Shown in pieces: positions 8,352 to 18,200 of a stretch of DNA of 64,000 nt. Where the stretch lies: NCBI RefSeq assembly GCF_018448885.1, contig NZ_RCWB01000025.1, positions 1-64,000 on the forward strand, read 5' to 3'. The first letter of the stretch is position 1, and each line of letters opens with the position of its first letter. A program made the position numbers and the translations under genes. The notes beneath the pieces were generated by a model that saw nothing but the letters and a program-made list of their open reading frames with translations, was not told the origin of the DNA and made no database searches. This DNA is from Photorhabdus caribbeanensis (GTDB lineage: Bacteria; Pseudomonadota; Gammaproteobacteria; Enterobacterales; Enterobacteriaceae).

Positions 8352-10046
8352 ATGAATACATCAAGTTATCTTTTCCTTGGCTCAGAAAATATTAGACACC
8401 ATCAGAAATCGTATGAGGCAGACATCGGTTATCCCCGGCCTATAAATAAAGATTGGCCTGATCTTCCTACCGAATTTCAAAGACATATTGATGATGTGAT
8501 TAATTTAAATGGTTTTTTGTATTTTTTTAAAGGCTCACAATATCTTAAATTTGATATCGCCAAAGCACAAGTGATTGATGGACCGAAACCCATTATAGAA
8601 GGATGGCCAGGATTAGCCGGAACGGAATTTGAAAACGGGATAGACGCCGCCACAGAATGGCCCTCTGTAGAAAAGACAGGTATGACAGATGTCGTCTGTT
8701 TCTTTAAAGGCAGTGATTGTATTGATTATACGGTGAGTTCACGTGCTATTAGTAAAAAGACTATCGCAGATAGATGGGGGATAACAGAACAATATTCAGA
8801 ATTCAGTGAAAATTTGGACGCAGCTATTTTATGGATAAATATTGGCAGCCCTTTTATTTTCCTGTTCAAAGATAATTCTAACATCAGGATTAATCTGAAA
8901 TCGAATACCATCGATGGTCAAGCTCCCATTGGCGCTAATTGGCGTGGTGTTACCTTCAAAAGAGTTCAAGCTGCGGTGCCAATTGATATGGATTTATTAG
9001 GCAGCGAAATAGGTAATGACAGTAATACCAATACCTATTTCTTCCTTAACGCAGAAAATATTAAATATAATGATCCATTAAATAACATCGATACCGGTTA
9101 TCCTCAACCCATTCGTAATAATTGGCCTAATCTGCCTATTGAGTTTCAAAGGCATATTGATGATGTGATTAATTTAAATGGCTCTTTGTATTTCTTTAAA
9201 GGCTCGCAATATCTTAAATTTGATATTGCCAAAGCACAAGTGATTGATGGACCCAAACCCATTATTGAGGGATGGCCGGGATTAGCAGGAACGGAATTTG
9301 AAAACGGGATAGACGCCGCCACAGAGTGGATAGATGCAAAAGAAGATACCGTTTGTTTCTTTAAAGGCAAGGAATGTATTAATTACACCGTGAGTTCACA
9401 CGCCATTGACAAAAAAACCATCGCAGAAAGATGGAGAATTACCGGGGAATACGCGAAATTTAGTGCGAATTTAGATGCCGCTATTCTATGGCGGAACGCC
9501 GGTTATTTTATCTATCTTTTCAAAGGTAATGAGTATCTCCGCTTACATCTCATGTTGAATAGTATGTATGGTGAACCAGACCTTATTCAAACGAAATGGA
9601 AAGGCGTCACTTTCAATAAAATTCAAGCGGCAGTGTCAGTTGATCCAAATTTATTAGGGAGTGATATCAATATAAAATGTGGCGGAACATGTGGAATTAA
9701 TAATACCGGTAAACACTGTTTCCAATTACCTCAAAGTATCCGATTTGGCCTGACAGCCTACGTAAATAGTGATGTTCATCAACAAACAATCAATGTCTAT
9801 ATCGACGACCGATTGGTCGATACCTTAACCGGTAAGGGAATAAGTCACATAACAGATGTTAAAACCTACACATCAGGTACCGGCGAAGTCTGTATCGAGA
9901 TTATAGGAGATGGTAAACCCAGCAAACTCCGTTATGCCTATAACACACTCGAAGCAAAACCGGGAACAGCCATTATCGGCGCTAACAATGGTTCCAATGA
10001 CAATTATGATGATAGTGTGGTAGTGTTGAATTGGCCATTATCATGA
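8352..10046 (+). CDS. Photopexin-type protein: two hemopexin propellers plus LecB-like lectin domain
   Basis: A 564-residue protein with no signal peptide. Two tandem units of about 223 residues (about 1-220 and 224-440) each contain four hemopexin-like blades marked by YFFKGSQYLKFD, VIDGP and VCFFKG motifs. This is the photopexin architecture known from Photorhabdus toxin loci. After a small Cys-rich linker beginning at Cys443 comes a C-terminal domain that aligns to its last residue with Pseudomonas LecB (PA-IIL). The matches include FQLP, RFGLTAYVNS with the Ca-ligand position Asn472, the acidic/Asn cluster at 545-554, and VVVLNWPLS. LecB binds fucose or mannose through two calcium ions. 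I infer a glycan-binding, possibly heme- or matrix-binding secreted factor. The second photopexin gene follows after 93 bp, so they are probably one operon. Confidence 0.85.
   Translation: MNTSSYLFLGSENIRHHQKSYEADIGYPRPINKDWPDLPTEFQRHIDDVINLNGFLYFFKGSQYLKFDIAKAQVIDGPKPIIEGWPGLAGTEFENGIDAATEWPSVEKTGMTDVVCFFKGSDCIDYTVSSRAISKKTIADRWGITEQYSEFSENLDAAILWINIGSPFIFLFKDNSNIRINLKSNTIDGQAPIGANWRGVTFKRVQAAVPIDMDLLGSEIGNDSNTNTYFFLNAENIKYNDPLNNIDTGYPQPIRNNWPNLPIEFQRHIDDVINLNGSLYFFKGSQYLKFDIAKAQVIDGPKPIIEGWPGLAGTEFENGIDAATEWIDAKEDTVCFFKGKECINYTVSSHAIDKKTIAERWRITGEYAKFSANLDAAILWRNAGYFIYLFKGNEYLRLHLMLNSMYGEPDLIQTKWKGVTFNKIQAAVSVDPNLLGSDINIKCGGTCGINNTGKHCFQLPQSIRFGLTAYVNSDVHQQTINVYIDDRLVDTLTGKGISHITDVKTYTSGTGEVCIEIIGDGKPSKLRYAYNTLEAKPGTAIIGANNGSNDNYDDSVVVLNWPLS
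8478..9330 (+). repeat. Internal duplication of hemopexin-like unit (about 669-bp period)
   Basis: The core of unit 1 (about 8478-8660) and unit 2 (about 9143-9330) is almost identical at DNA level, while flanks have diverged. A third copy is in the next gene at about 10258-10452. The patchy identity suggests recent duplication or gene conversion. Confidence 0.8.
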
Positions 10047-10139
10047 GACAAAAATATATCACTGTGATATCTGAAAATAGAAAGTTGAGTAAACACATCA
10101 AAATGACATTCAAATTAACCATTATTAAGGATGTAAAAA

Positions 10140-11162
10140 ATGAATTCAAAGACCTATTTATTTCTTAACTCAGAAAACATTAGATATAACGACTCAGAAG
10201 ATAAAGCAGACTCTGGTTATCCCCAAACTATCAGCAATGATTGGCCTAGTCTCCCTATCGAGTTTCAAAAAGATATTGACGATGTGATTAATTTAAACGG
10301 CTCATTATATTTTTTTAAAGGCTCTCAATACCTTAAATTCGATATCGCCAAAGCCCTGGTGATTGACGGGCCAAAACCCATTATTGAGGGATGGCCGGGG
10401 TTGAAAGGTACGGGATTGGAAAATGGTATAGACGCCGCCACAGAATGGGTGGATACAAAACAAGATGTTGTCTGTTTCTTCAAAGGCAGAGATTGCATCG
10501 ATTACACCATCAGTTCACACACAATTAATAAGAAAACCATTTCAGACCGATGGGGTACTACTGGGAAATATGCCGGATTTAGTGAAGATCTCGATGCTGT
10601 TATTTTATGGAAGAATACCGTCGGCTCTACTATTTACTTTTTCAAAGATAGTTATTACATCCAATACAATACAAAATCCCATGTTATCGATGGCGAACCC
10701 TCCTTTATTCAAGCTTACTGGAAAGGAGTCACCTTCAAAAAAGTTCAAGCCGCCGTATCGGTTGATATCGATTCGTTAGGTAGTGAGTATAGAAACTGTG
10801 GCGGAATATGCGGCAGCACTAACACCGGTAAACACTGTTTCCAGTTACCTCACAATATAAAGCTTAGCCTGTCAGGCTACGGTAATACTACTCATCAGCA
10901 AACGATAAAAGTGTATATTGACGATCAGTTAGTCGATACATTAATCAGCCAAGGCGCCAATAGTGTGTTGGGCTTTAAAAATTACTCATCAAACACCGGC
11001 AAAGTCTGCATTGAAATTATAGGCGACGGCAAGCCCTGCAAACTCCGTTACGCCTATAACACTCTTGACGAAAAACCGGGAACAGCCATTATCGGCGCCA
11101 GCAATGGGGGCAATAATAATTACGATGACAGTGTAGTCGTGTTAATTTGGTCACAAACCTGA
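10140..11162 (+). CDS. Photopexin-type protein: one hemopexin propeller plus LecB-like domain
   Basis: A 340-residue shorter paralogue of the upstream gene. It has one four-bladed hemopexin-like unit (1-218), a linker starting at Cys220 and the same LecB-like C-terminal domain. The Asn of the GYGNT segment matches the LecB Asn21 calcium ligand, and the NNNYDDSVVVL stretch matches the calcium loop. The chain ends at the same position as LecB (IWSQT against NWPLG), so the C-terminal carboxylate that helps bind calcium in LecB could be placed alike, though the terminal Gly is Thr here. The ribosome site AAGGATG is good. It ends 52 bases before a strong terminator. Its function is inferred as for its neighbour. 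Confidence 0.85.
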   Translation: MNSKTYLFLNSENIRYNDSEDKADSGYPQTISNDWPSLPIEFQKDIDDVINLNGSLYFFKGSQYLKFDIAKALVIDGPKPIIEGWPGLKGTGLENGIDAATEWVDTKQDVVCFFKGRDCIDYTISSHTINKKTISDRWGTTGKYAGFSEDLDAVILWKNTVGSTIYFFKDSYYIQYNTKSHVIDGEPSFIQAYWKGVTFKKVQAAVSVDIDSLGSEYRNCGGICGSTNTGKHCFQLPHNIKLSLSGYGNTTHQQTIKVYIDDQLVDTLISQGANSVLGFKNYSSNTGKVCIEIIGDGKPCKLRYAYNTLDEKPGTAIIGASNGGNNNYDDSVVVLIWSQT

Positions 11163-11214
11163 ATCAAAAGGCCAAAAATACACTGCTCTAGCAACATTAG
11201 TAGAGATGATATTT

Positions 11215-11238
11215 AAAGCGGTATTATGCCGCTTTTTT
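11215..11238 (+). terminator. Intrinsic terminator of photopexin operon
   Basis: AAAGCGG pairs with CCGCTTT around a 7-base loop and is followed by TTTTT. It closes the two-gene photopexin operon. Confidence 0.85.
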
Positions 11239-11619
11239 CTGTCTACCACGGCCGATATATCCGCGAAATGATACCTTTTTTACTGATATGCACACAGTGA
11301 CAATCAGAATAAAACATAGCTTACCTTTTCAAGTAACATGATAATAGGCCAACCTCGGTTATCCGCCAAATAGTCCCTTATCCGATAAAAATTAACTTTT
11401 TGATCTTTTCTTTTCCTATCTCCCATTGCTATGAATATTCAACGGTGCAGGAATCCCCCCTATTTTAGGTTCACAAGGATTAGATAAAAGGCGAGATAAC
11501 CTGTTCATGGCAGTAACCGAATCCTGAAATGATGCCAGAAGTTATGCACCAGGAGGGAAAGCCATTTCAGGGTAAGCATCAGTTGTTTGAAGAGCAATAG
11601 CATATTTTCCGAGGAAATG
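11239..11619. other. Intergenic gap, no supported gene
   Basis: AT-rich sequence upstream of the beta-trefoil-like gene. It contains CCAGGAGG at 11549, too far from any good start to be its ribosome site. A very similar short block (CCAGGAGGAAAGCC) occurs at 7065. I see no gene. Confidence 0.4.
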
Positions 11620-12237
11620 ATGAATAATGTACTTAAATATGGCGATACCGTGACAATATTAAACAGCTACAAGAACTGGAGCGGAGGGTATCTCAGTGTA
11701 TTTGGCAACGGTAATAAACCCGGAACAAAATATAGCGTAGTAACCGTAGATGCTTCCTTAGCTATTTATGGCGGCGCCTGGAGAATTGAGTCAGCAATAG
11801 GAAAACCTGTCGGTAGTGAAATAATCAACAATGATATTATTTTACTTCACAACCTATATTACTGTGATGGCGGTTATTTACGATATTATGATGTAGTGGA
11901 TCAAAATGAGCAATTGACCGAAATACATCAAGTCTACACCTCAGATATCAGCAAAAGAGCGACATTAGAATGGGTTATTTATTGTGAAACCACACCACCA
12001 AATGAAAACATCAGAGCAGGCGATAGTATCTCTCTTTATAATCGATGGGGAAATAAAGGTTTTCTTGATACCCATAATCATGCTGGCGATACCGGCTCGT
12101 TATATCAAGTCTTCATGTCCAATAATGCTGCCCGTAAGAGCCAGACCGGTTTATGGAAAATGGCAAAGGTGAATGATCCTTGCCCTCCCCCTGATGTGTT
12201 GACCAATATCATGCCATTGTGGCGTAAGATGCGGTAA
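11620..12237 (+). CDS. Beta-trefoil-like protein of unknown function
   Basis: I do not recognise a named family. The chain of about 205 residues shows three similar segments: GDTVTILNSYKNWSGGYL, NDIILLHNLYYCDGGYLRYY and GDSISLYNRWGNKGFLDT. They lie about 60-70 residues apart. Threefold repetition of such a turn motif is typical of beta-trefoil lectin or toxin-binding domains. I place the start at ATG 11620 because GAGGAA lies 3-8 bases upstream. The frame stays open to a TTG at 11587. There is no signal peptide or membrane segment. Its place between lectin-like photopexins and the metallophore locus suggests an accessory insect-interaction factor, which is inference. Confidence 0.6.
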   Translation: MNNVLKYGDTVTILNSYKNWSGGYLSVFGNGNKPGTKYSVVTVDASLAIYGGAWRIESAIGKPVGSEIINNDIILLHNLYYCDGGYLRYYDVVDQNEQLTEIHQVYTSDISKRATLEWVIYCETTPPNENIRAGDSISLYNRWGNKGFLDTHNHAGDTGSLYQVFMSNNAARKSQTGLWKMAKVNDPCPPPDVLTNIMPLWRKMR

Positions 12238-12968
12238 CAACAACCCGTTTTATCACTCAAATAAAGCTGGTAAGAGCAAACGAAATCGGTTTTTGTGCGC
12301 TTTAGCCGGCTAATTATCCTTACATTAGCCAGCTGGATAATCAATTGCCTCCGTCCAATGGCGATGTTCACCGGACGTTTACCAGTGCGCCCAATTTAGT
12401 GTTCTTTATTATTAGAAAGAATGCGCCGAAGTAATAGCTATAAGTTTACTATCAGTTAATTTAAGTTTGGTTTGTTGGATATAATAGAGTTAGTTGATTA
12501 CGTTAATAATACACAGAATCTATATATTTATCTCTTTTCATTATTTTTACATATTTATATTAACCGATAGGAAAATGTTTAAAATCCATTCAGAAGATGA
12601 ATAATTATTTTGTACTGTTTGGAATCACTCTTTTGCTACAAAAAACAGTAAATAAAATGAGGGAATAAGCACTCGAAGTCTGTTCAATGTTTTGGTAAAA
12701 ATTCAGTTTGTATCTAAGATATGGATAATACCCCCCTTTACATACCAAATTTTCATGACCAATAATATCAATAAAAACAATTAGTTATATTTAAATCGAG
12801 AAAGCATTTTCTTTCCAATGATGATAATAAAAGTAGTTATCATTTGCATTTGCGTTTTTTTCTAGTTGTTTATATAATTTCCCAAGTTTTTTATTAATGG
12901 ATGGTAAAAGCGTTTCCGCCGCTATTACTGAATGCCTATACCAGCTTCTTCTTGGAGATTAGTTATCT
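12238..12968. promoter_or_regulatory. Long AT-rich upstream region of TonB receptor with Fur-like boxes
   Basis: No gene is supported here. Near 12816-12852 are two overlapping candidate Fur sites. The plus-strand box around TGATAAT at 12822 and the minus-strand box around ATGATAA at 12837-12843 each match about 12 of 19 positions of the GATAATGATAATCATTATC consensus by hand. Together they form an inverted repeat, ATGATAA-9 bases-TTATCAT. Iron-Fur repression of the receptor is expected for a metallophore locus. The AT richness makes chance matches likely, so this is moderate evidence only. Confidence 0.45.
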
Positions 12969-15041
12969 ATGTTGAAACATAGCGTAACCACTATTGCTGT
13001 GTTATCTGTTTTTTATTCCCATCAGAGTTTGGCAAATAAAAATAGCAAAACAGATTCGTTGGACACTATTGTTGTGACTGCGGAGAAAGTTTCTGCGGAT
13101 CAGCAAAAAACAGCAGTAGGTATGACAGTATTATCTGATTTTGACATTGAACGGAAAGGGGTTGAAAATTTTTATGAGGCCGTTTCAGGGATTCCCAATT
13201 TATATATGATAAAAGCAGGTAATCCATCTGATGCCGGGTTTATTTCATTACGCGGCGTCACGCCTGGTATGGAAGGGGAACAGGCGGTGGGTTTCTTTAC
13301 TGACGGTGTATATAGTCATTCATTTGACACCGAATTGCTGGATATTGAACGCATCGAAGTATTACGTGGCCCACAGGCAACATTATATGGCCGCAATACT
13401 GAGGCCGGAGTCATTAATATCATTACCAAAGATCCCGATCCGGTAACAGACCGGAAATTGGGCTTTTCATATGGTAGTTATAATCGTTTTCAAACTACTG
13501 CTATTTTAGGTGGCGGCATTGATGAATATGGCGATTGGTCTTACCGTACAGCATTACGTTATTTGAATAGCGATGGTTACTTTAAACGGGATTATGATAA
13601 TAAAAAGAATATAAATGGTATTAATGATTTTAACGGGAGGTTTAAGCTTCGCTGGCAGCCATCAGATGGGCCGTGGGATATTATTACGACATTCGATGTA
13701 CAAAACCGTAGAAATGGCAACGCCTCATTCGCACCTCTTGACAAAATAAAGAAAGGGACGAAATCTGTAGACTCTGATTATGCAGGTAAGTCAGACGCTA
13801 ATATTTATAAAGGGTCTCTTAAAGCGGTGTATCAATGGGATAGTATGGATCTAACTTCAATTAGTGCATATACTTCGGAAGATAAGAAAGATTATCAGGA
13901 TCTTGATTTTACCCGTAACCCATTTTCAGAATTGCGAATGGACCGTAAACAAAATTACCTCTCTCAGGAATTGCGTCTTAACTCTAAAAATACCGGGCCA
14001 TTTAACTGGTTGATTGGTATGTATTACTTCAATCAGGATGATAAATTAGATATTGATTACAGGATGTTGTCAGTCGGATATCAGATTAAAAATACCAACG
14101 TTAGAACCAATAATTATGCTCTGTTTGGTAATACCAGTTATTATCTCATGGATAATGTAGAGCTGGTTACGGGGCTGCGTTATGATTATGAGAAAAAGAA
14201 TCTGAAATTCAGTAAGACAGAAAATTTCTCGGGAATGACAAGAGAAAACCTGACTGATGAACTCTCTTTTGATGCTTGGTTGCCAAAAGCCGGGGTCAAT
14301 TATTATGCTACAGATAACGCTATGTTATATGCCAGTATTGCCCGTGGTTATAAAAGTGGAGGGTTTAATAGTTTAGCGCCGAAGGATCAACGCCGTTTTG
14401 ATGCTGAATACACAACCAACTATGAAATTGGTCTGAAATCGGAATGGTTGGATAAGACTGTACGCTGGAATACCTCATTATTTTGGATTGACTTTACCGA
14501 TCAGCAGGTTGAAAAGCAATTTTATCCAGAATCTGTCACCCAGAATGCAGGAAAATCAATCAGTAGAGGGCTAGAATCGGAAATTTCCTGGCGGGTGATT
14601 AAGGGGCTAACATTATCTGCTAATGCTGGTTTCAATGATGCTCATTTTACTGAGTTTAAAGATAATGTTTATGACAAGAAGAGTGGAAAAATTGTAGGCG
14701 TTACTGATTATAAAGATAAACGTCCGGCAAATACGCCAAATTATACCTATGGGGTTGGTGTAGATTACAATTTCCTCGACGGATATTTTATTCGTGCTGA
14801 TTATAATGTTGCCGGTAAAGTTTATTTCGATAACGCTAATACTGAGAAGCAGTCTAATTACGGCTTGTTGAATCTTAGAGCTGGATATGAAACGTCAGCT
14901 TACGATATTACATTATGGGCGAAGAATCTGTTAAATAAGACCTATGTTACTCGTGCATTCCCAATGTCTGGAGATAACAATTGGTATGGTCGTGCAGGAG
15001 AGCCTCTGACTTTTGGTGCGACAGTCAATGTTAAGTTCTGA
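12969..15041 (+). CDS. TonB-dependent outer-membrane metallophore receptor (FyuA-like)
   Basis: A 690-residue receptor that imports a metal-siderophore complex using TonB energy. It has a signal peptide (cleavage near residue 22, after SLA). A TonB box, DTIVVTAEK, lies at about 32-40. A plug domain contains ISLRGV and LRGPQATLYGRN, and a 22-strand barrel ends in the outer-membrane signature aromatic VNVKF. The plug and the SIARGYKSGGFN strand resemble the yersiniabactin/pesticin receptor FyuA. It is upstream of, and on the same strand as, the thiazoline-type NRPS genes, so the ligand is most likely their product. It is separated from them by a strong hairpin, so it probably forms its own transcript. 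Confidence 0.85.
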   Translation: MLKHSVTTIAVLSVFYSHQSLANKNSKTDSLDTIVVTAEKVSADQQKTAVGMTVLSDFDIERKGVENFYEAVSGIPNLYMIKAGNPSDAGFISLRGVTPGMEGEQAVGFFTDGVYSHSFDTELLDIERIEVLRGPQATLYGRNTEAGVINIITKDPDPVTDRKLGFSYGSYNRFQTTAILGGGIDEYGDWSYRTALRYLNSDGYFKRDYDNKKNINGINDFNGRFKLRWQPSDGPWDIITTFDVQNRRNGNASFAPLDKIKKGTKSVDSDYAGKSDANIYKGSLKAVYQWDSMDLTSISAYTSEDKKDYQDLDFTRNPFSELRMDRKQNYLSQELRLNSKNTGPFNWLIGMYYFNQDDKLDIDYRMLSVGYQIKNTNVRTNNYALFGNTSYYLMDNVELVTGLRYDYEKKNLKFSKTENFSGMTRENLTDELSFDAWLPKAGVNYYATDNAMLYASIARGYKSGGFNSLAPKDQRRFDAEYTTNYEIGLKSEWLDKTVRWNTSLFWIDFTDQQVEKQFYPESVTQNAGKSISRGLESEISWRVIKGLTLSANAGFNDAHFTEFKDNVYDKKSGKIVGVTDYKDKRPANTPNYTYGVGVDYNFLDGYFIRADYNVAGKVYFDNANTEKQSNYGLLNLRAGYETSAYDITLWAKNLLNKTYVTRAFPMSGDNNWYGRAGEPLTFGATVNVKF

Positions 15042-15100
15042 TAAATAGTAAATCGAATGATTGCAGTAGGCCATTACAATAATTCCTGTTGTGATGGATT

Positions 15101-15133
15101 ATAAGAGTAGTTAAACCCATTAACTACTCTTAT
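15101..15133 (+). terminator. Hairpin after TonB receptor gene
   Basis: A perfect 14-bp stem (15101-15114 with 15120-15133, loop ACCCA) lies 60 bases after the receptor stop. There is no T run, so it may be a partial terminator or a transcript-stabilising hairpin rather than a full stop. Confidence 0.6.
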
Positions 15134-15169
15134 ATGCTACGCGTTATTTATAAATTTTCACTGCCTGCT

Positions 15170-15200
15170 ATTACTACCATTTTAAATGATAGTAATAATT
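15170..15200 (+). promoter_or_regulatory. Hairpin/Fur-like site just upstream of the PKS-NRPS gene
   Basis: ATTACTA at 15170-15176 pairs with TAGTAAT at 15190-15196. The overlapping sequence around TGATAGT at 15187 matches 12 of 19 positions of the Fur consensus by hand. It lies 16 bases before the start codon, next to the ribosome site AAGGGA. It could be an operator or a 5' leader hairpin; I cannot separate these. Confidence 0.35.
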
Positions 15201-15215
15201 GTAAGGGATTAAGGT

Positions 15216-18200
15216 ATGGATGATAAAAATAACTTATCAGGATGGGTAAGAGATACTCTTTATTCATATGCAAATAGACAACCTGACGAAACGGTTTTAA
15301 GATATTGCCTTAAGGATAATACTCAAGAATTTAATTATAGAGATGTTATCTGTCTCAGTAGTTATATTGCCCGCCATATAAATTACCGCGAAAATGCTAA
15401 AGCGATTATTCTGATACCGGGTAATGCTCAATTTATTTTGGGATTCATAGCTTGTATTATCCGTGGCATCACGGCTGTCCCTGTTAACTTACCTGCCAGT
15501 CATCGTCTTGGACGAGTAGCGGATACAATTGATCATATTTTCGAAGATTGTCAGCCAGAATATATTATTACTTTAAAAAGCTCCGTTGATGAAATTGAAA
15601 AGCGACAATGGCATATAGGTCGTCAGGTTATTGTGCTAGATGATATTCTTGCGGAGAATGACATATTAGAAATACCATCAGCTAATGAATATAAGGAGTT
15701 AATGTGTCCGAATGATGGACCCGTATTCCTTCAATATTCTTCTGGTTCTACCGGTAAGCCGAAAGCGGTCTGCAATTTTGATGCAAATATGCAGGCGCAA
15801 CATGAGATATTGCTTGAATTACATCGCGATTGCCAGCCACGAATTATTACAGCCAATTGGATACCGTTTTATCATGATATGGGCATATTTTGTGGGTTAT
15901 TAGCGCCACTATTATCTGGCGGTTGTTGCAACTTCATTTTGCCTAGCCATTTTGCTGCTGATCCTGCCCGTTGGTTAAAGCTGATTACTGATTATTCTGC
16001 AAATTCTACAGCCGCACCAGATTTCGCCTGGCAAATGTGCGTTGATAGTATCACTCAAAAACAAGCGGCAGAATTCGATCTCTCTTCGCTGAAAATGGTA
16101 TTGAATGCCGCAGAACCTATACGGGCTGAAACTATGCCGCGGTTTGCCCGCCATTTTTCTGTATCAGGTTTTAATCCTTTAAGCTTTGTGCCCGCCTATG
16201 GTATGGCGGAAGCAACTCTCGTCATCAGCCGAAAACCCGCCGGGATGCCATTCATTAGCCAGCGCTTTGATGCAGATAGGCTTGTTGCTGGTTACGCTGT
16301 TCCTGATGAAAATGGTCGTGAGTTGGTCAGTTCAGGGCAGGTTGTCAGTGGGTGGAAACTACGGATTGTTGATCCCGAAACCGGTGAAATATTACCAGAA
16401 GGGCGAATTGGTGAAATTTGGGTTGATGGTGATTCCAAGGCGTTTGGTTATTGGCAGAAACCTGAACTTAGCCGACAGACTTTTATGGCCTGCCTTAATC
16501 AGTCTATAGATAAAAGCCATTACCTGCGAACCGGGGATTTAGCCTTTATCTGGCAGGGAGAACTTTATATCTGTGGTCGACATAAAGATCTTATTATTAT
16601 CGCTGGCGAAAATTACATGCCAAATGATATTGAAGCTAATATTGAGACGGGATGTGAAGAAGTAAAAATCGGTGGAGTTTGTGCTTGCCAGCGGGTAGAA
16701 AGCGGAGAATTATTCGTTTTTGCTGAAGTTTATCGCCATCTTGAAGCGACTGAATTACAGGCTATTGCCCGACAGATTGCTGCCAGAGTCGCATCGGAGT
16801 TTCAGCTTTCACTAGAGAATGTTGTGTTATTGCCTCATGGAGAGTTGAAAAAAACGTCCAGTGGAAAAATCCGACGCAAACAAATGTTGGCTGATTTTGA
16901 TAACAACCAGCTAAAAGTACTCTTTGTCTTGCCGTGTGATACCGATAAAAAAATATCTTCTTCCCTGTCCAGTTGGCTTTATCAGCTTCTTTGTAGTTTG
17001 TTGCACTTAGATAACCCAGATCCTGCCTGTGGCTTTGCTGAATTGGGGTTAACCAGCCTGTTAGCAGTCCGCTATTGCCAGCAAATAAATAAAACTTGGC
17101 ATTGTAATCTAACCCCTGCGGATTTATTTGCTTATCCAAATATTACTCAATTGGCTAAATATATTGATAAATTATCAGGTGAAAAAATCACGGAGTCTGT
17201 CAGGAAATCTGAATCAGCCAGAAACAAACAAATTGCAATTATTGCGATAAGTTGTCGCTTACCGGGGCAGACAAGCGACAGATGGCAGCAATACGGGCAA
17301 TGGTTGGCAAAAGGAGAGTTAGCCGTCAGAGACAACAATTCAGAACTTCGCCAATTTACGCTGCCTATTGGCGCTCTGGAAGATATTGATCAATTTGACG
17401 CCCGTTTCTTCAACATTTCAGCCCGGGAAGCCGTATTACTTGATCCTCAGCAGAGGTTATTGCTTGAATTAAGCTGGCATTTATTCGAACAAGCCGGATG
17501 GTTGCCGGAGCAATTGAAACAATCGGATATTGGTTTCTTTATCGGTCAGAGCGGCAGTGAGTTCGGTCAGCAACTACTAAAACTGAATAATCCTGAATAT
17601 GCCAAAAGTTATTTAGCTACTGGGATTAATACGAGTGCAAGTTCTGGCAGATTAGCAAAGTTCTATGGAACAACAGGTCCGGCACTCACTATTGATACAG
17701 CCTGCTCTTCTTCTTTGGTGGCATTAGATACTGCGATACGTAGCTTACAACAAGGGCAATGCCACGCTGCTGTCGCTGGCGGCGTTAACATTTTACTGTC
17801 ACCGCAGATTGAACAAACATTGATAAACGCGGGTATGTTATCACCTGAGGGGCGATGCGCTACGCTGAGTGAAGATGCGGATGGCTATGTCAGAGGAGAA
17901 GGTGCAGCATTACTATTGCTAAAACCTTATCAACAGGCTTTGGATGACGGTGATCCGGTACTGGCAGTGATTGAAGCCAGTTGTGTCGCTCAGGATGGTG
18001 AAAGCAGCAGTTTGACTGCTCCGAATCCGCAAGCTCAGTCAGCAATGCTTATGCGATTATTGGAACAGGCTGATATTGCCCCTGATGATATTGATTTGCT
18101 GGAGATGCATGGCACGGGTACAGCTTTAGGCGATCCGATTGAGTTACAAGCTATCGATAGTGTTTATGGTAAACGACGCCAACCATTGCCGTTGGCCGCT

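Noticed and set aside
10055-10069. Palindrome ATATCAC-T-GTGATAT between the photopexin genes, first taken for a CRP site
   Set aside because: The half-site order and spacing do not fit TGTGA-N6-TCACA, and it lies inside a likely operon.
12105-12371. Basic 88-residue minus-strand frame overlapping the trefoil-like gene
   Set aside because: It overlaps a better-supported gene, has no ribosome site and matches nothing I recognise; a decayed transposase end is possible but unsupported.
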